A stretch of 64,000 nucleotides of DNA, taken from contig JBKBHA010000002.1 of assembly GCA_046297935.1 (NCBI GenBank), positions 519,375 to 583,374 on the forward strand. Direction: 5' to 3'. Source of the stretch: CAYMZZ01 sp046297935 (GTDB lineage: Bacteria; Bacteroidota; Bacteroidia; Chitinophagales; Chitinophagaceae). Positions 34,106-42,010 of this stretch are shown here, piece after piece. The notes beneath the pieces are model-generated. The model searched no databases. It saw only the letters and a program-made list of their open reading frames with translations, and was not told the origin of the DNA. The position numbers and the translations under genes are program-made. How positions within the stretch are numbered: position 1 is the stretch's first letter; each line of letters begins with the position of its first letter.

Positions 34106-35122
34106 ATGAAACTGTTTCTAAAAAAAGTTAGTTGTTTTGCGCTGATCGCAATGATCCCAATTCTGGGATTGTTTATCATGTACCTTTATTGGGACCCCTT
34201 TAAAGTATTGAAATCTTACAAAGACTATTCGAATTCAAGTGTAATTACAAACAGAGATTATATTTCCACCAGTATGTTCCTTTATAACAAAGGAAAATAC
34301 AATTATAACTCATTCATATTCGGCAGCTCACGAACATTAGCATTTCGTCCGCAATCCTGGCAAAAATTTTTGCCACCCGATGCCGTGCCTTATATGTTCG
34401 ATGCGTCGCGTGAATCTATTTATGGCATCTACACGAAGCTCAAATTTCTGGATTCAACAAAGGTTCCCATTAAAAATGTACTTATTATCCTTTGCAGAGA
34501 CTGCTCGTTCAGCCAATCTGGAAATCATGAAGGGCATTTGTTTGTGAAACACCCTGCAACTTCGGGCGAAAGCAATTGGTCATTTCAGGCGAATTTTCTG
34601 GAAGCCTACTATAGCCCAAAATTTCTGTTCAATTTCTACAGCTATAAACTCCTGGGGCACTATCACCCGTTTATGTCCGGCTATATTGAAGACAGAAAAA
34701 TCGTCTTTGATACCATTACGAACGAAATAAGTATTCTGGGTCAGGAGAATGAAATACTCCAGAACCCGAATGAGTATTATACCCGGCGCAATAGTCTTTT
34801 CTATGAAAGAATTGGGGAAAAAACTGACACGACTCAAAGGATCAACGAAAAACATCGTTTTATGCTGAAAGAAGTGACAAGCATTCTGGAAAGAAATAAG
34901 ACTAATTACAAGGTAATATTAAGTCCTCTTTACGAACAGGTAAAATTTAATCAGGCAGATTTGTCTATCCTGGAAGCTGAATTCGGTGACAAATTATTTG
35001 ACTTCTCCGGCAAGAATTCTTTCACCGATTATAAAACGAATTATTACGAGACGAGTCATTTCAGGCCAATAGTCGGCGACAGTATTCTAAAGTTAATCTA
35101 TAGCGGAGCAACGGGCCGTTAG
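34106..35122 (+). CDS. SGNH-like periplasmic partner of the MBOAT acyltransferase
   Basis: This 338-residue protein has an N-terminal membrane anchor or signal (about 9-27). The motif FIFGSSRTLAF (about 71) supplies a candidate nucleophile Ser, and ETSHFRPIVGDSI near the C-terminus has the His/Asp pattern of SGNH acyltransferases such as AlgJ/AlgX or DUF1574 proteins. It starts 4 bp after the MBOAT gene. It would take the acyl group on the periplasmic side. Codon use is more AT-rich than in neighbours. Family assignment rests on these short motifs and the operon. Confidence 0.7.
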   Translation: MKLFLKKVSCFALIAMIPILGLFIMYLYWDPFKVLKSYKDYSNSSVITNRDYISTSMFLYNKGKYNYNSFIFGSSRTLAFRPQSWQKFLPPDAVPYMFDASRESIYGIYTKLKFLDSTKVPIKNVLIILCRDCSFSQSGNHEGHLFVKHPATSGESNWSFQANFLEAYYSPKFLFNFYSYKLLGHYHPFMSGYIEDRKIVFDTITNEISILGQENEILQNPNEYYTRRNSLFYERIGEKTDTTQRINEKHRFMLKEVTSILERNKTNYKVILSPLYEQVKFNQADLSILEAEFGDKLFDFSGKNSFTDYKTNYYETSHFRPIVGDSILKLIYSGATGR

Positions 35123-35145
35123 CAAACGGAGAGATTTTTAATTTT

Positions 35146-35153
35146 TACCTTTG
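35146..35153 (+). promoter_or_regulatory. -7 element TACCTTTG before the DUF2130 gene
   Basis: A perfect TAnnTTTG box 16 nt before the ATG at 35170. A -33 TTTG at proper distance is not evident. Confidence 0.5.
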
Positions 35154-35169
35154 CCTTTTAACAGCGCCC

Positions 35170-36399
35170 ATGCCTACAAATATCAAATGTCCGGATTGTA
35201 ATCACGAGTTTCCCCTTGAAGCCGCCATTAACGACGAGTTGCGTGAAGCAATTGAAAAGGAGAAGCAGGAACTGCGTCAGAAGATGACGGAACACCTTCG
35301 AAAAAAAGAAGAAGAGATAGCGAGAAAGGATAAAGAATGGAAAGAGATTTTGCGGAAGCGGGAGCAGGAAGTGCAGCAGGAAGCTGAAACCTCATTGCGG
35401 GCGAAGATCTTGCTCGACTTTGAAAACAAGCTCAACCTGCTGGAGCGTAATAATCAGGAAAACGAAGAGAAGCTAAAAGAAGCCCGCCGACGCGAAGCTG
35501 ATTTTATGCGGCTGGAACAGGAGTTAAAAAACCGCGAAGCCGAACTGGATATTCGTGTTCAGAAAGAGCTGCAGTTGGAACGTGAAAAATTGACCGATGA
35601 GATCCGTCGAATCGAAGAGCAAAAAATTGCTGTGAAAGAGACCGAATTCATGATGCGCACCCGGGAACTGGAAAAACAACTCGAAGACCAGAAAAAGCTG
35701 GCCGAAGAAATGCGACGCCGTGCCGAACAGGGATCTTCACAATTGCAGGGTGAAGTGCAGGAACTGGCGTTGGAAGACATGTTGCGTGCAGCATTTCCCT
35801 TCGACCGGGTGGAAGAAGTGGGGAAGGGAGTACGCGGTGCCGACTGCCTGCAGATTGTTCGCAATACCAACGGACTTGAATGCGGGAAAATCATTTTTGA
35901 AAGCAAGAGAACCAAAGAATTTGGGGGCGACTGGATTGAGAAACTCCGGGCCGATATGCGCAGTCAGGGTGCCGATGTGGCCCTGATCGTCACACAGACA
36001 TTTCCACGCGATATGGATCGCTTTGGAGAAAAAAACGGTGTCTGGATTTGCTCATTCGCCGAAGTGAAGTCGGTGGTACACATGTTGCGCGAGGGCATCA
36101 TCAAAGTGGCGGGCGCCATGAAATCGCAGGAAAACAGTGGCGACAAAATGCGGATGCTTTATCAGTACCTGACCAGCACCGAGTTTGCCGAACAATGGCG
36201 AGCCATTCGTGAAGGCTTCCTCAGCATGCGCCAATCCATTCAAAAAGAGCGAGACGCCATGGAAAAGCTCTGGAAAGCCCGCGAAAAACAGCTGGAAAAA
36301 GTGTTGTTGAATGCCGCCCATATCCGCGGCTCCATCGAAGGCATTTCTGGAATGGAAGAGGTGGACATGAAGTTGCTGGATGAGGGAGAGGAAGGTTAA
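35170..36399 (+). CDS. DUF2130 protein with long coiled coil
   Basis: This 409-residue protein has a short zinc-ribbon-like start (CPDCNHEFPLEAAI), a charged coiled coil from about 20 to 190 and the DUF2130 domain from about 195 to 400. The domain carries LEDMLRAAFPFDRVEEVGKG, IIFESKRTKEFGGDWIEKL and DVALIVTQTFP, a layout like restriction-endonuclease-fold proteins (E-x-K in FESKRTK). Its function is unknown; a nuclease or DNA-related role is inference from the fold. It stands alone. Confidence 0.85.
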   Translation: MPTNIKCPDCNHEFPLEAAINDELREAIEKEKQELRQKMTEHLRKKEEEIARKDKEWKEILRKREQEVQQEAETSLRAKILLDFENKLNLLERNNQENEEKLKEARRREADFMRLEQELKNREAELDIRVQKELQLEREKLTDEIRRIEEQKIAVKETEFMMRTRELEKQLEDQKKLAEEMRRRAEQGSSQLQGEVQELALEDMLRAAFPFDRVEEVGKGVRGADCLQIVRNTNGLECGKIIFESKRTKEFGGDWIEKLRADMRSQGADVALIVTQTFPRDMDRFGEKNGVWICSFAEVKSVVHMLREGIIKVAGAMKSQENSGDKMRMLYQYLTSTEFAEQWRAIREGFLSMRQSIQKERDAMEKLWKAREKQLEKVLLNAAHIRGSIEGISGMEEVDMKLLDEGEEG

Positions 36400-36447
36400 G
36401 ATGGGGAGTGGGGAGTGGGGAGTGGAGAGTGGGGAGTGGGGAGTGGA
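36400..36447. repeat. GGGAGTG short tandem repeat
   Basis: About six units of GGGGAGTG/GGAGAGTG follow the DUF2130 stop codon. The complementary form (CACTCCCC) occurs in the interval between rseP and dxr near 5903-5940. Confidence 0.75.
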
Positions 36448-36499
36448 AAGCGTACAGTGGTGACAGGTGAGTAAAGTATTCGCCGAATTTAACGAAGGT

Positions 36500-36655
36500 A
36501 AAATTTGCACTTTGTCACACCTGCCTGCCCGAAAGCAGGTTTTCACACCTGCCTGCCGGTTTACCTCCCGCAGGGAGGCATGCAGGCTTGCACACTTGCA
36601 CATTTGCACTCTTGCACTCTTGCACATTTGCACATTTGCACACTTGCCAAAGGTG
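36500..36655. repeat. TTGCACAT array with two degenerate CCTGCC palindromes
   Basis: The right half is CTTGCACATTTGCACTCTTG units (36588-36650). The left half holds CCTGCCTGCCCGAAAGCAGG at 36540-36559 and a longer palindrome at 36567-36595, CCTGCCTGCCGG with inner CTCCCGCAGGGAG, both bounded by CACA. These look like decayed or nested copies of the 20 bp palindrome inside the same kind of array as at 16577. Confidence 0.7.
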
Positions 36656-36663
36656 CCATTTAC

Positions 36664-37275
36664 TCAGCTTGTCCACGACAACACCAACTCTCCTACTTGG
36701 CGCGATTCAACGAGCAATTGCGTTGAGTTGGGACGGAAATGGCATATCGCCTGGTCAGCCGATTCGGAAGGCCACATGGGCATATCGACGCGAAAGTCGA
36801 GTCCGCCGTATCCATACCACTTAAAAACAGCTTCCTTGGCGCCCCAGAGCCTCGTGAGGCCCAGTCGCTCGTCGCCGGACAACCAACTCTTCATCCTCTC
36901 CTCTTCCTCCACGGTCAGGAATTTTTGCCTTATCAACAATAGTTTGTCGACGGGAATTTCGATATCTATTCCTACGCGGCTGCTACGGCTCACAATTGCT
37001 GCTGCATAGTCGCCACAGTGCGAAATGGAAAAATGATAACGCTCGTCCTCCAGATAGGGCTTTCGTGTATCTGCTATACGAAGCAGCTCATAAGGAAAAT
37101 CGGCAAAAAGATATTGCAACAGGAATCTTCCGGCCAGGTGCTGCAATCGCTTGCGCGGATGCGTAACATCGCGATGTACGGGCACATTTCCCTTGAAATA
37201 GCCTTCCGTTTCCTCGATCTTCCAAATGCCGAGGCGGGTGGATTCGTTGATTTGATGTTGAAAAAAAACAGGCAT
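36664..37275 (-). CDS. 4'-phosphopantetheinyl transferase superfamily protein
   Basis: This 203-residue enzyme moves the phosphopantetheine arm of CoA to carrier proteins. The signatures are KPYLEDERYHFSISHCGDYA (about 92-111), VGIDIE with the metal-binding Asp/Glu (about 121-126) and WGAKEAVFKWYG (about 164-175), as in the Sfp/AcpT group. The length fits. No polyketide or peptide synthetase is nearby, so it may be the general enzyme for the fatty acid carrier or a specialised one. It diverges from dcd. Confidence 0.9.
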   Translation of the reverse strand: MPVFFQHQINESTRLGIWKIEETEGYFKGNVPVHRDVTHPRKRLQHLAGRFLLQYLFADFPYELLRIADTRKPYLEDERYHFSISHCGDYAAAIVSRSSRVGIDIEIPVDKLLLIRQKFLTVEEEERMKSWLSGDERLGLTRLWGAKEAVFKWYGYGGLDFRVDMPMWPSESADQAICHFRPNSTQLLVESRQVGELVLSWTS

Positions 37276-37345
37276 CGCTTCCCGGTGTCGTACTGCGAAG
37301 TACGATATTTGAACTTATTCAAAAAAATAGATTAACTATTTCAAT

Positions 37346-37882
37346 ATGATTCTGTCTGACAGCCGCATTCTGGAAGAAATAGACAAAGGAACCATCGTAC
37401 TGAAGCCCTATCAGCGCGATTGCCTGGGCAGTAATTCTTACGATGTTCATTTAGGAAAATGGCTGGCTACTTATCGCGAGCATATTCTCGATGCACGAAA
37501 ACATAATGAAATTGAATATTTCGAAATACCCGAAGACGGGTTCGTACTATATCCACATATTTTCTATCTGGGTGTGACGATGGAATATACCGAAACCCAT
37601 GCGCACGTACCTTTTCTGGAAGGAAAATCCAGCACTGGCAGGCTCGGAATTGATATTCATGCTACCGCAGGCAAAGGCGATGTGGGTTTTTGCGGGCATT
37701 GGACATTGGAGATTTCAGTAAAGCAACCGGTCAAGGTTTACAAAGGAATGCCAGTGGGCCAGTTGATATATTTCCCGGTAGATGGGGAGATTGAAGTTAA
37801 ATACAACGAAAAGAAAAACGCGAAGTACAGCGGCCAACCGGATAAGCCGGTGGAGAGTATGATGTGGAAGAACAAGTTCTGA
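37346..37882 (+). CDS. dcd: dCTP deaminase family protein
   Basis: This 178-residue protein belongs to the dCTP deaminase/dUTPase fold. The segments SNSYDVHLG (about 30), FLEGKSSTGRLGIDIHATAG (about 91-110) with the phosphate-binding Ser/Arg, and GHWTLEISVKQP with the catalytic Glu are in the right order. MPVGQLIYFPV completes the barrel. It makes dUMP precursors for thymidylate synthesis. The length fits Dcd rather than the shorter dUTPase. The gene ends in the large repeat block. Confidence 0.92.
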   Translation: MILSDSRILEEIDKGTIVLKPYQRDCLGSNSYDVHLGKWLATYREHILDARKHNEIEYFEIPEDGFVLYPHIFYLGVTMEYTETHAHVPFLEGKSSTGRLGIDIHATAGKGDVGFCGHWTLEISVKQPVKVYKGMPVGQLIYFPVDGEIEVKYNEKKNAKYSGQPDKPVESMMWKNKF

Positions 37883-37883
37883 G

Positions 37884-38850
37884 ATGTTGAATTGTTGAGT
37901 TGTTGAATTGTTGACCTGCCTGCCGGCAGGCAGGGTTGTTGGAGTGTTTAGTTGTTTAGTTGTTGGGTTGTTTGATTGTGTAGTTGTTTCGTTACTGAAT
38001 TGTTTCGTTGTTTACCTGACCGCCGGTTTTCGTTACGCAGGGAGGTCGGCATTTGCTGCACTATCATCTGCGTAAATCTGTGTAAAAATCTGCGAAAATC
38101 TGCGGGAACAGAACTGCTGCTCCTGACGGCAATACCGAAATATTAAAAGGCTTTCTTTTTCCACAGATATGGCGACGGATTAAACAGATAAACTGGTCGC
38201 CAGATCGGATGAAAGCAGGATCCGGAAAACATCATCTGTGTAAATCTGTGTAAAAATCTGCGAAAATCTGCGGGAACAGAACTGCTGCTCCAGACGGCAA
38301 TACCGAAATATTAAAAGGCTTTCTGTTTCCACAGATATTGCGACGGATTACACAGATAAACTGTTCGCCAGATCGGATGAAAGCAGCTTCGCGAAAACAT
38401 CATCTGTGTAAATCTGTGTAAAAATCTGCGAAAATCTGCGGGAACAGAACTGCTGCTCCAGACGGCAATACCGAAATATAAAAGCCTTTCTGTTTCCACA
38501 GATATTGCTACGGATTACACAGATAAACTATTCGCCAGGTCGGATGAAAGCAGGATCCGGAAAACATCATCTGCGTAAATCTGTGTAAAAATCTGCGAAA
38601 ATCTGCGGGAACAGAACTGCTGCTCCAGACGGCAATACCAAAATATCAAAAGGCTTTCTGTTCCCGCAGATTGCCGCAGATTTTTACGCGGATGACGCAG
38701 AATAAAACAACTCACCAAAGACGACTAAACAACTAGACAGCCTAACAACTAAACCACTGAACAACCCAACAAACAAACAACTAAACAACTAAACATCGAA
38801 ACAACCCTGCCTGCCGGCAGGCAGGTCAACAATTAAACAATTCAACGATT
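37884..38850. repeat. Large nested inverted repeat between convergent genes
   Basis: The outer arms are GTTGTTGA/GTTTAGTTGTT units at 37886-38015 and the complementary ACTAAACAACTA/CAACAATTAAAC units at 38705-38850. Each arm holds a perfect CCTGCCTGCCGGCAGGCAGG palindrome at the mirrored place (37915-37934 and 38806-38825). A variant palindrome (CCTGACCGCCGG ... GGGAGGTCGG) lies at 38014-38048. The core is the 168 bp tandem repeat. The block separates dcd from the DUF3810 gene and enlarges the plan seen at 9886-10145. Confidence 0.88.
38063..38700. repeat. 168 bp tandem repeat, about 3.8 copies
   Basis: Units start at 38063, 38231, 38399 and 38566 (periods 168, 168 and 167). Each begins ATCATCTGYGTAAATCTGTG, has ATCTGCGGGAACAGAACTGC, an internal CTTTCTGTTTCCACAGAT facing it as an inverted repeat, and ends GATCGGATGAAAGCAGGATC or similar. 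Copies differ by a few substitutions and one small deletion. The fourth copy is cut short at CTTTCTGTTCCCGCAG, the exact complement of the unit's own start. There is no coding frame across units. Confidence 0.9.
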
Positions 38851-39945
38851 CAACAACTCGTAGTATGCAATCAACCACGCCACAACTTCATTGTAGGTTT
38901 CTTTCCCAGCCGGCTGGTTATTGGCTTTCAGGTAATGTCCATATCCCCACATGATGGCCGATTCCAGCGGATTACGATGCCGCCGGTAGAACTTCCGATA
39001 TTCTTCGAAATCATTCAACACCCGTTTATCCAACGCTCGCAGATAACGACCCGCTATAGCCGTATCCCGCCTCGCCATTTCGCGGATGGCATAATTGTAC
39101 ATATCGAAATACATGGAGTAGCGAAGGATGGCATAGGGCGACCCTTCGCAAGCAAGAAAACCGACGAAATTGGCTTCATTCTCTTTGCCATATCCCAGTT
39201 GATGAGCAATTTCATGAGTAGCCACGAAAGGTTGTACTACAAGTGGCACGGTTGTATTCACCTGTGCCTCGCCTGAAAATGGGTTGTAATAACCCTGAAA
39301 GCCCAGGTAATTGCCTGCATAACTGAATAGCGAAGGCTTTAGCGACACCGCTTTGTAAGCCAAAAAAGGATACTTCTGCGCCACTGTGTCGAAAGATTCA
39401 GCAGCCATTCTGAATAAATCTTTTTTCCGTTTAACGGAAGCACGGTCCTTATCTGAAATAATAGCGACATGCGCGTTCAACTCGTTTTGAAGACGATTAA
39501 CCAGACTGTCGAGGGCCGACAGGGAATAGGGTCGCACCTGAATATTGAGTTGCTGGGAAATTCCCAGCCGGTTATAATTCAATCCCCACAACAGGTTGAA
39601 GAAAACATACACAAAAAGGAAAAAGAAGATAAACTGCTGCAGACTTTCAACTAAAAATCTGCGATTCATTTGTTTTCGGAAAATGGTTCGCAGCAGGATA
39701 AATGTCTTGTACACTATCACCAGCACCAGAAACCCATAAAAAAGGTCGCCCACACTAAAGGGAATCCAGCCAAAAAGCAGGCGTTGCACCCTGGAAATCA
39801 GCGGATAAAGACCGTAAGTATAATTGTATTCCACCCATTCCGGGTACCAGGAGGCCCACTTGATCAGGATAGTCAGCAGGATCAACAGGATCCAGCTCCA
39901 GCTTTTCATCAATTGGTTGAAGAGACGGGATAAAAAGGCTTGCAC
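38842..39945 (-). CDS. DUF3810 membrane protein with HExxH motif
   Basis: This 367-residue protein has three membrane helices in the first 125 residues (about 13-30, 58-80, 95-118) and a soluble C-terminal domain. That domain has VATHEIAHQLGYGKENEANF (about 242-261): a HExxH zinc-binding pattern with a downstream Glu, as in gluzincin-like peptidases. The family is DUF3810. Peptidase activity is inferred from the motif; substrates are unknown. The gene lies next to the repeat block. Confidence 0.85.
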   Translation of the reverse strand: MQAFLSRLFNQLMKSWSWILLILLTILIKWASWYPEWVEYNYTYGLYPLISRVQRLLFGWIPFSVGDLFYGFLVLVIVYKTFILLRTIFRKQMNRRFLVESLQQFIFFFLFVYVFFNLLWGLNYNRLGISQQLNIQVRPYSLSALDSLVNRLQNELNAHVAIISDKDRASVKRKKDLFRMAAESFDTVAQKYPFLAYKAVSLKPSLFSYAGNYLGFQGYYNPFSGEAQVNTTVPLVVQPFVATHEIAHQLGYGKENEANFVGFLACEGSPYAILRYSMYFDMYNYAIREMARRDTAIAGRYLRALDKRVLNDFEEYRKFYRRHRNPLESAIMWGYGHYLKANNQPAGKETYNEVVAWLIAYYELLNR

Positions 39946-40043
39946 CGCTAAAACAATTTAAATCAACACTTAATCGGGTCGGTAATTTATGGACAGATTC
40001 GGAAAATAATCGCCTCTGAGCTAAATTTTTCCTCAAAATACCC

Positions 40044-40051
40044 TACCTTTG
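40044..40051 (+). promoter_or_regulatory. -7 element TACCTTTG of the DUF177-rpmF operon
   Basis: A perfect TAnnTTTG box lies 23 nt before the ATG at 40074. A T-rich segment at 40025-40030 stands at about the -33 position but is not a clear TTTG. Confidence 0.55.
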
Positions 40052-40073
40052 CCCACTCTTTAAAAAGTCGCTC

Positions 40074-40619
40074 ATGGGCTACCGTCGGGAATTTGAGATA
40101 GCTTTTGTGGGATTGAAGCCCGGAACTCATGAGTATAACTACGCCATAGGCGATAAGTTCTTTGAGGATTTTCAGCAGCAGGATTTTAAAAACTGCCAGG
40201 CACAGGTGAAACTGACCCTTGACAAGAAAAGCAGTTTCATGTTATTGAAATTTGAGATTGGAGGTCAGTTAAATGTGACCTGCGATCGCTGCAATAACGG
40301 CCTGCCTCTCGAGCTTTGGGACGAGTTTACGATCACCGTGAAAATGGTGGAGGAACCCGAACTGATGAACGATCAGGAAGACGATCCCGATGTGTATTAC
40401 ATCAGCCGCGGCGAAAGCCACCTTGATGTAGCCAACTGGATTTACGAATTCATTAACCTGAGCATTCCGATGCAGCGGGTTTGTCAGTTCGAAAACATGG
40501 ATGGCCCCCACTGTAACAAGGGAGCACGCGAAATGCTGAAAAAACTTGAATCAACCGACGAAAAGCCGGCTGAAAACCCGATCTGGAAAGGATTGGAAAA
40601 ATTCAGAGGCAAAGAGTAA
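40074..40619 (+). CDS. DUF177 (YceD) family protein
   Basis: This 181-residue protein has the DUF177/YceD layout: a beta-rich core with CDRCNNGLPLELWDEF (about 65-80) and an acidic segment, then SIPMQRVCQF and a final CNKGA Cys. YceD family genes nearly always precede rpmF, as here (36 bp spacing). YceD has been linked to 23S rRNA or large-subunit biogenesis in other bacteria and plants; that role is taken from the family. Confidence 0.9.
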   Translation: MGYRREFEIAFVGLKPGTHEYNYAIGDKFFEDFQQQDFKNCQAQVKLTLDKKSSFMLLKFEIGGQLNVTCDRCNNGLPLELWDEFTITVKMVEEPELMNDQEDDPDVYYISRGESHLDVANWIYEFINLSIPMQRVCQFENMDGPHCNKGAREMLKKLESTDEKPAENPIWKGLEKFRGKE

Positions 40620-40654
40620 CCCTTTTAATTGTTGAACTTTTTAATATTTGAGTT

Positions 40655-40849
40655 ATGCCGAATCCCAAGCGCCGACACAGTCAGCAAAGAAGTGCCAAAC
40701 GCAGAACGCACTACAAAGCAGCGGCCACTACCCTGTCTACCGACAGCAGCACCGGCGAAATGCATGTACGTCACCGCGCACATGTGAGCGAAGGAAAGCT
40801 GTACTATAAAGGCAAAGTGGTAGCGGAAGTTTCGCCGGTTAAAAAATAA
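40655..40849 (+). CDS. rpmF: 50S ribosomal protein bL32
   Basis: This 64-residue protein begins MPNPKRRHSQQRSAKRRTHY, the standard bL32 start, and ends with VSEGKLYYKGKVV. The zinc-binding Cys residues found in some species are absent, as in other Bacteroidota. It follows DUF177 and precedes plsX. Confidence 0.97.
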   Translation: MPNPKRRHSQQRSAKRRTHYKAAATTLSTDSSTGEMHVRHRAHVSEGKLYYKGKVVAEVSPVKK

Positions 40850-40884
40850 CCGCGCAAGAACCTGCACAGAACATTTTAACATAG

Positions 40885-40930
40885 ATTCCAATCCAGCGGA
40901 TCCTCATTCAGCTGGTTTGGAATTTTTTTT
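40885..40930 (+). terminator. Terminator or attenuator between rpmF and plsX
   Basis: ATTCCAATCCAGC pairs with GCTGGTTTGGAAT over an 11 nt loop and is followed by eight T. It lies 36 bp after rpmF and could separate or attenuate plsX expression. Confidence 0.7.
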
Positions 40931-41006
40931 GGTGCCTGCTCCTGCAAAAACCGGATAGCCAATCGACCAAAATCCTATAACTTACAACCCAAACTTTCCA
41001 TAGGGT

Positions 41007-41960
41007 ATGAATATCGGTATTGATATGATGGGAGGCGATTTCGCCCCTCTTGAAGCGGTGAAAGGCATTCTCTATTACCGTCGGAATAATGAAACCAACA
41101 TAGAGCTCACACTGATCGGCGATGCTGACCAGTTGACTGCACTGCTGCAGGAACACGGGCTGGCCAATGATCCCGCGCTGAAGCTGGTTGCCTCCAGCGA
41201 AGTGATTGGCATGCACGAACACCCTACAAAAGCACTCAAAGAAAAACCTCAATCTTCAATTGCCATTGGATTTGGACTGCTGGCAGCGGGAAAAATGGAT
41301 GCTTTCATCAGTGCCGGTAATACCGGCGCCATGCTGGTGGGCACTCTTTTCAGTATCAAAGCGGTTGAAGGAGTACTCAGACCCACCATTTCCTCCATCA
41401 TTCCCAAGCAAAATGGTGGCACCGGCCTCCTGCTCGATGTTGGTCTGAATGCCGACTGCAAACCGGAACAACTAAACCAGTTTGCGGTAATGGGTTCCGT
41501 TTATGCCCAACACATTCTTGGCATCCAGTCGCCCAGAGTAGCATTGCTGAATGTTGGTGAGGAAGAAGGTAAGGGTAACCTTCTGGCACAGGCAGCTTAT
41601 ACGCTTCTGAAAGAAAATCAACAGATCCGGTTTACAGGGAACATTGAGGGACGTGATGTCTTTCTCGACAAATGCGATGTGATGGTTTGTGAAGGATTTA
41701 CCGGAAACGTCATATTGAAACTGGCGGAATCACTCTACGATATCAGCCAGGCAGAGGCGATCGACAACCCCTACCTCAACCGGTTCAATTTTGAAAACTA
41801 TGGGGGAACTCCTGTATTGGGTGTTGCCAAACCTGTTATCATCGGACACGGCATTTCAGGCGCCAAAGCCTTTGGAAATATGATTTCTGTTGCTGAAAAA
41901 ATGATCCACACACGTGTGTTGGAAATAATGGCCAACGAAATTCATCAAATGACCAAATAG
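41007..41960 (+). CDS. plsX: Phosphate acyltransferase PlsX
   Basis: This 317-residue enzyme makes acyl-phosphate from acyl-ACP for phospholipid synthesis. It begins MNIGIDMMGGDFAP and has ALKEKPQSSIAIG, SAGNTGAMLVGT, LLDVGLNADCKPEQL and CDVMVCEGFTGNVILK, all typical. It works with PlsY at the inner membrane. It sits in the usual DUF177-rpmF-plsX order, but fabH, which often follows, is missing. Confidence 0.96.
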   Translation: MNIGIDMMGGDFAPLEAVKGILYYRRNNETNIELTLIGDADQLTALLQEHGLANDPALKLVASSEVIGMHEHPTKALKEKPQSSIAIGFGLLAAGKMDAFISAGNTGAMLVGTLFSIKAVEGVLRPTISSIIPKQNGGTGLLLDVGLNADCKPEQLNQFAVMGSVYAQHILGIQSPRVALLNVGEEEGKGNLLAQAAYTLLKENQQIRFTGNIEGRDVFLDKCDVMVCEGFTGNVILKLAESLYDISQAEAIDNPYLNRFNFENYGGTPVLGVAKPVIIGHGISGAKAFGNMISVAEKMIHTRVLEIMANEIHQMTK

Positions 41961-42010
41961 CCCCGTCTGACCAAAACCAACGGCCGACCATCAAATCGAT
42001 ACATGCCATA

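Noticed and set aside
38063..38700. Possible CRISPR array
   Set aside because: The units are tandem repeats of 168 bp without unique spacers of constant length, and no cas genes are near.
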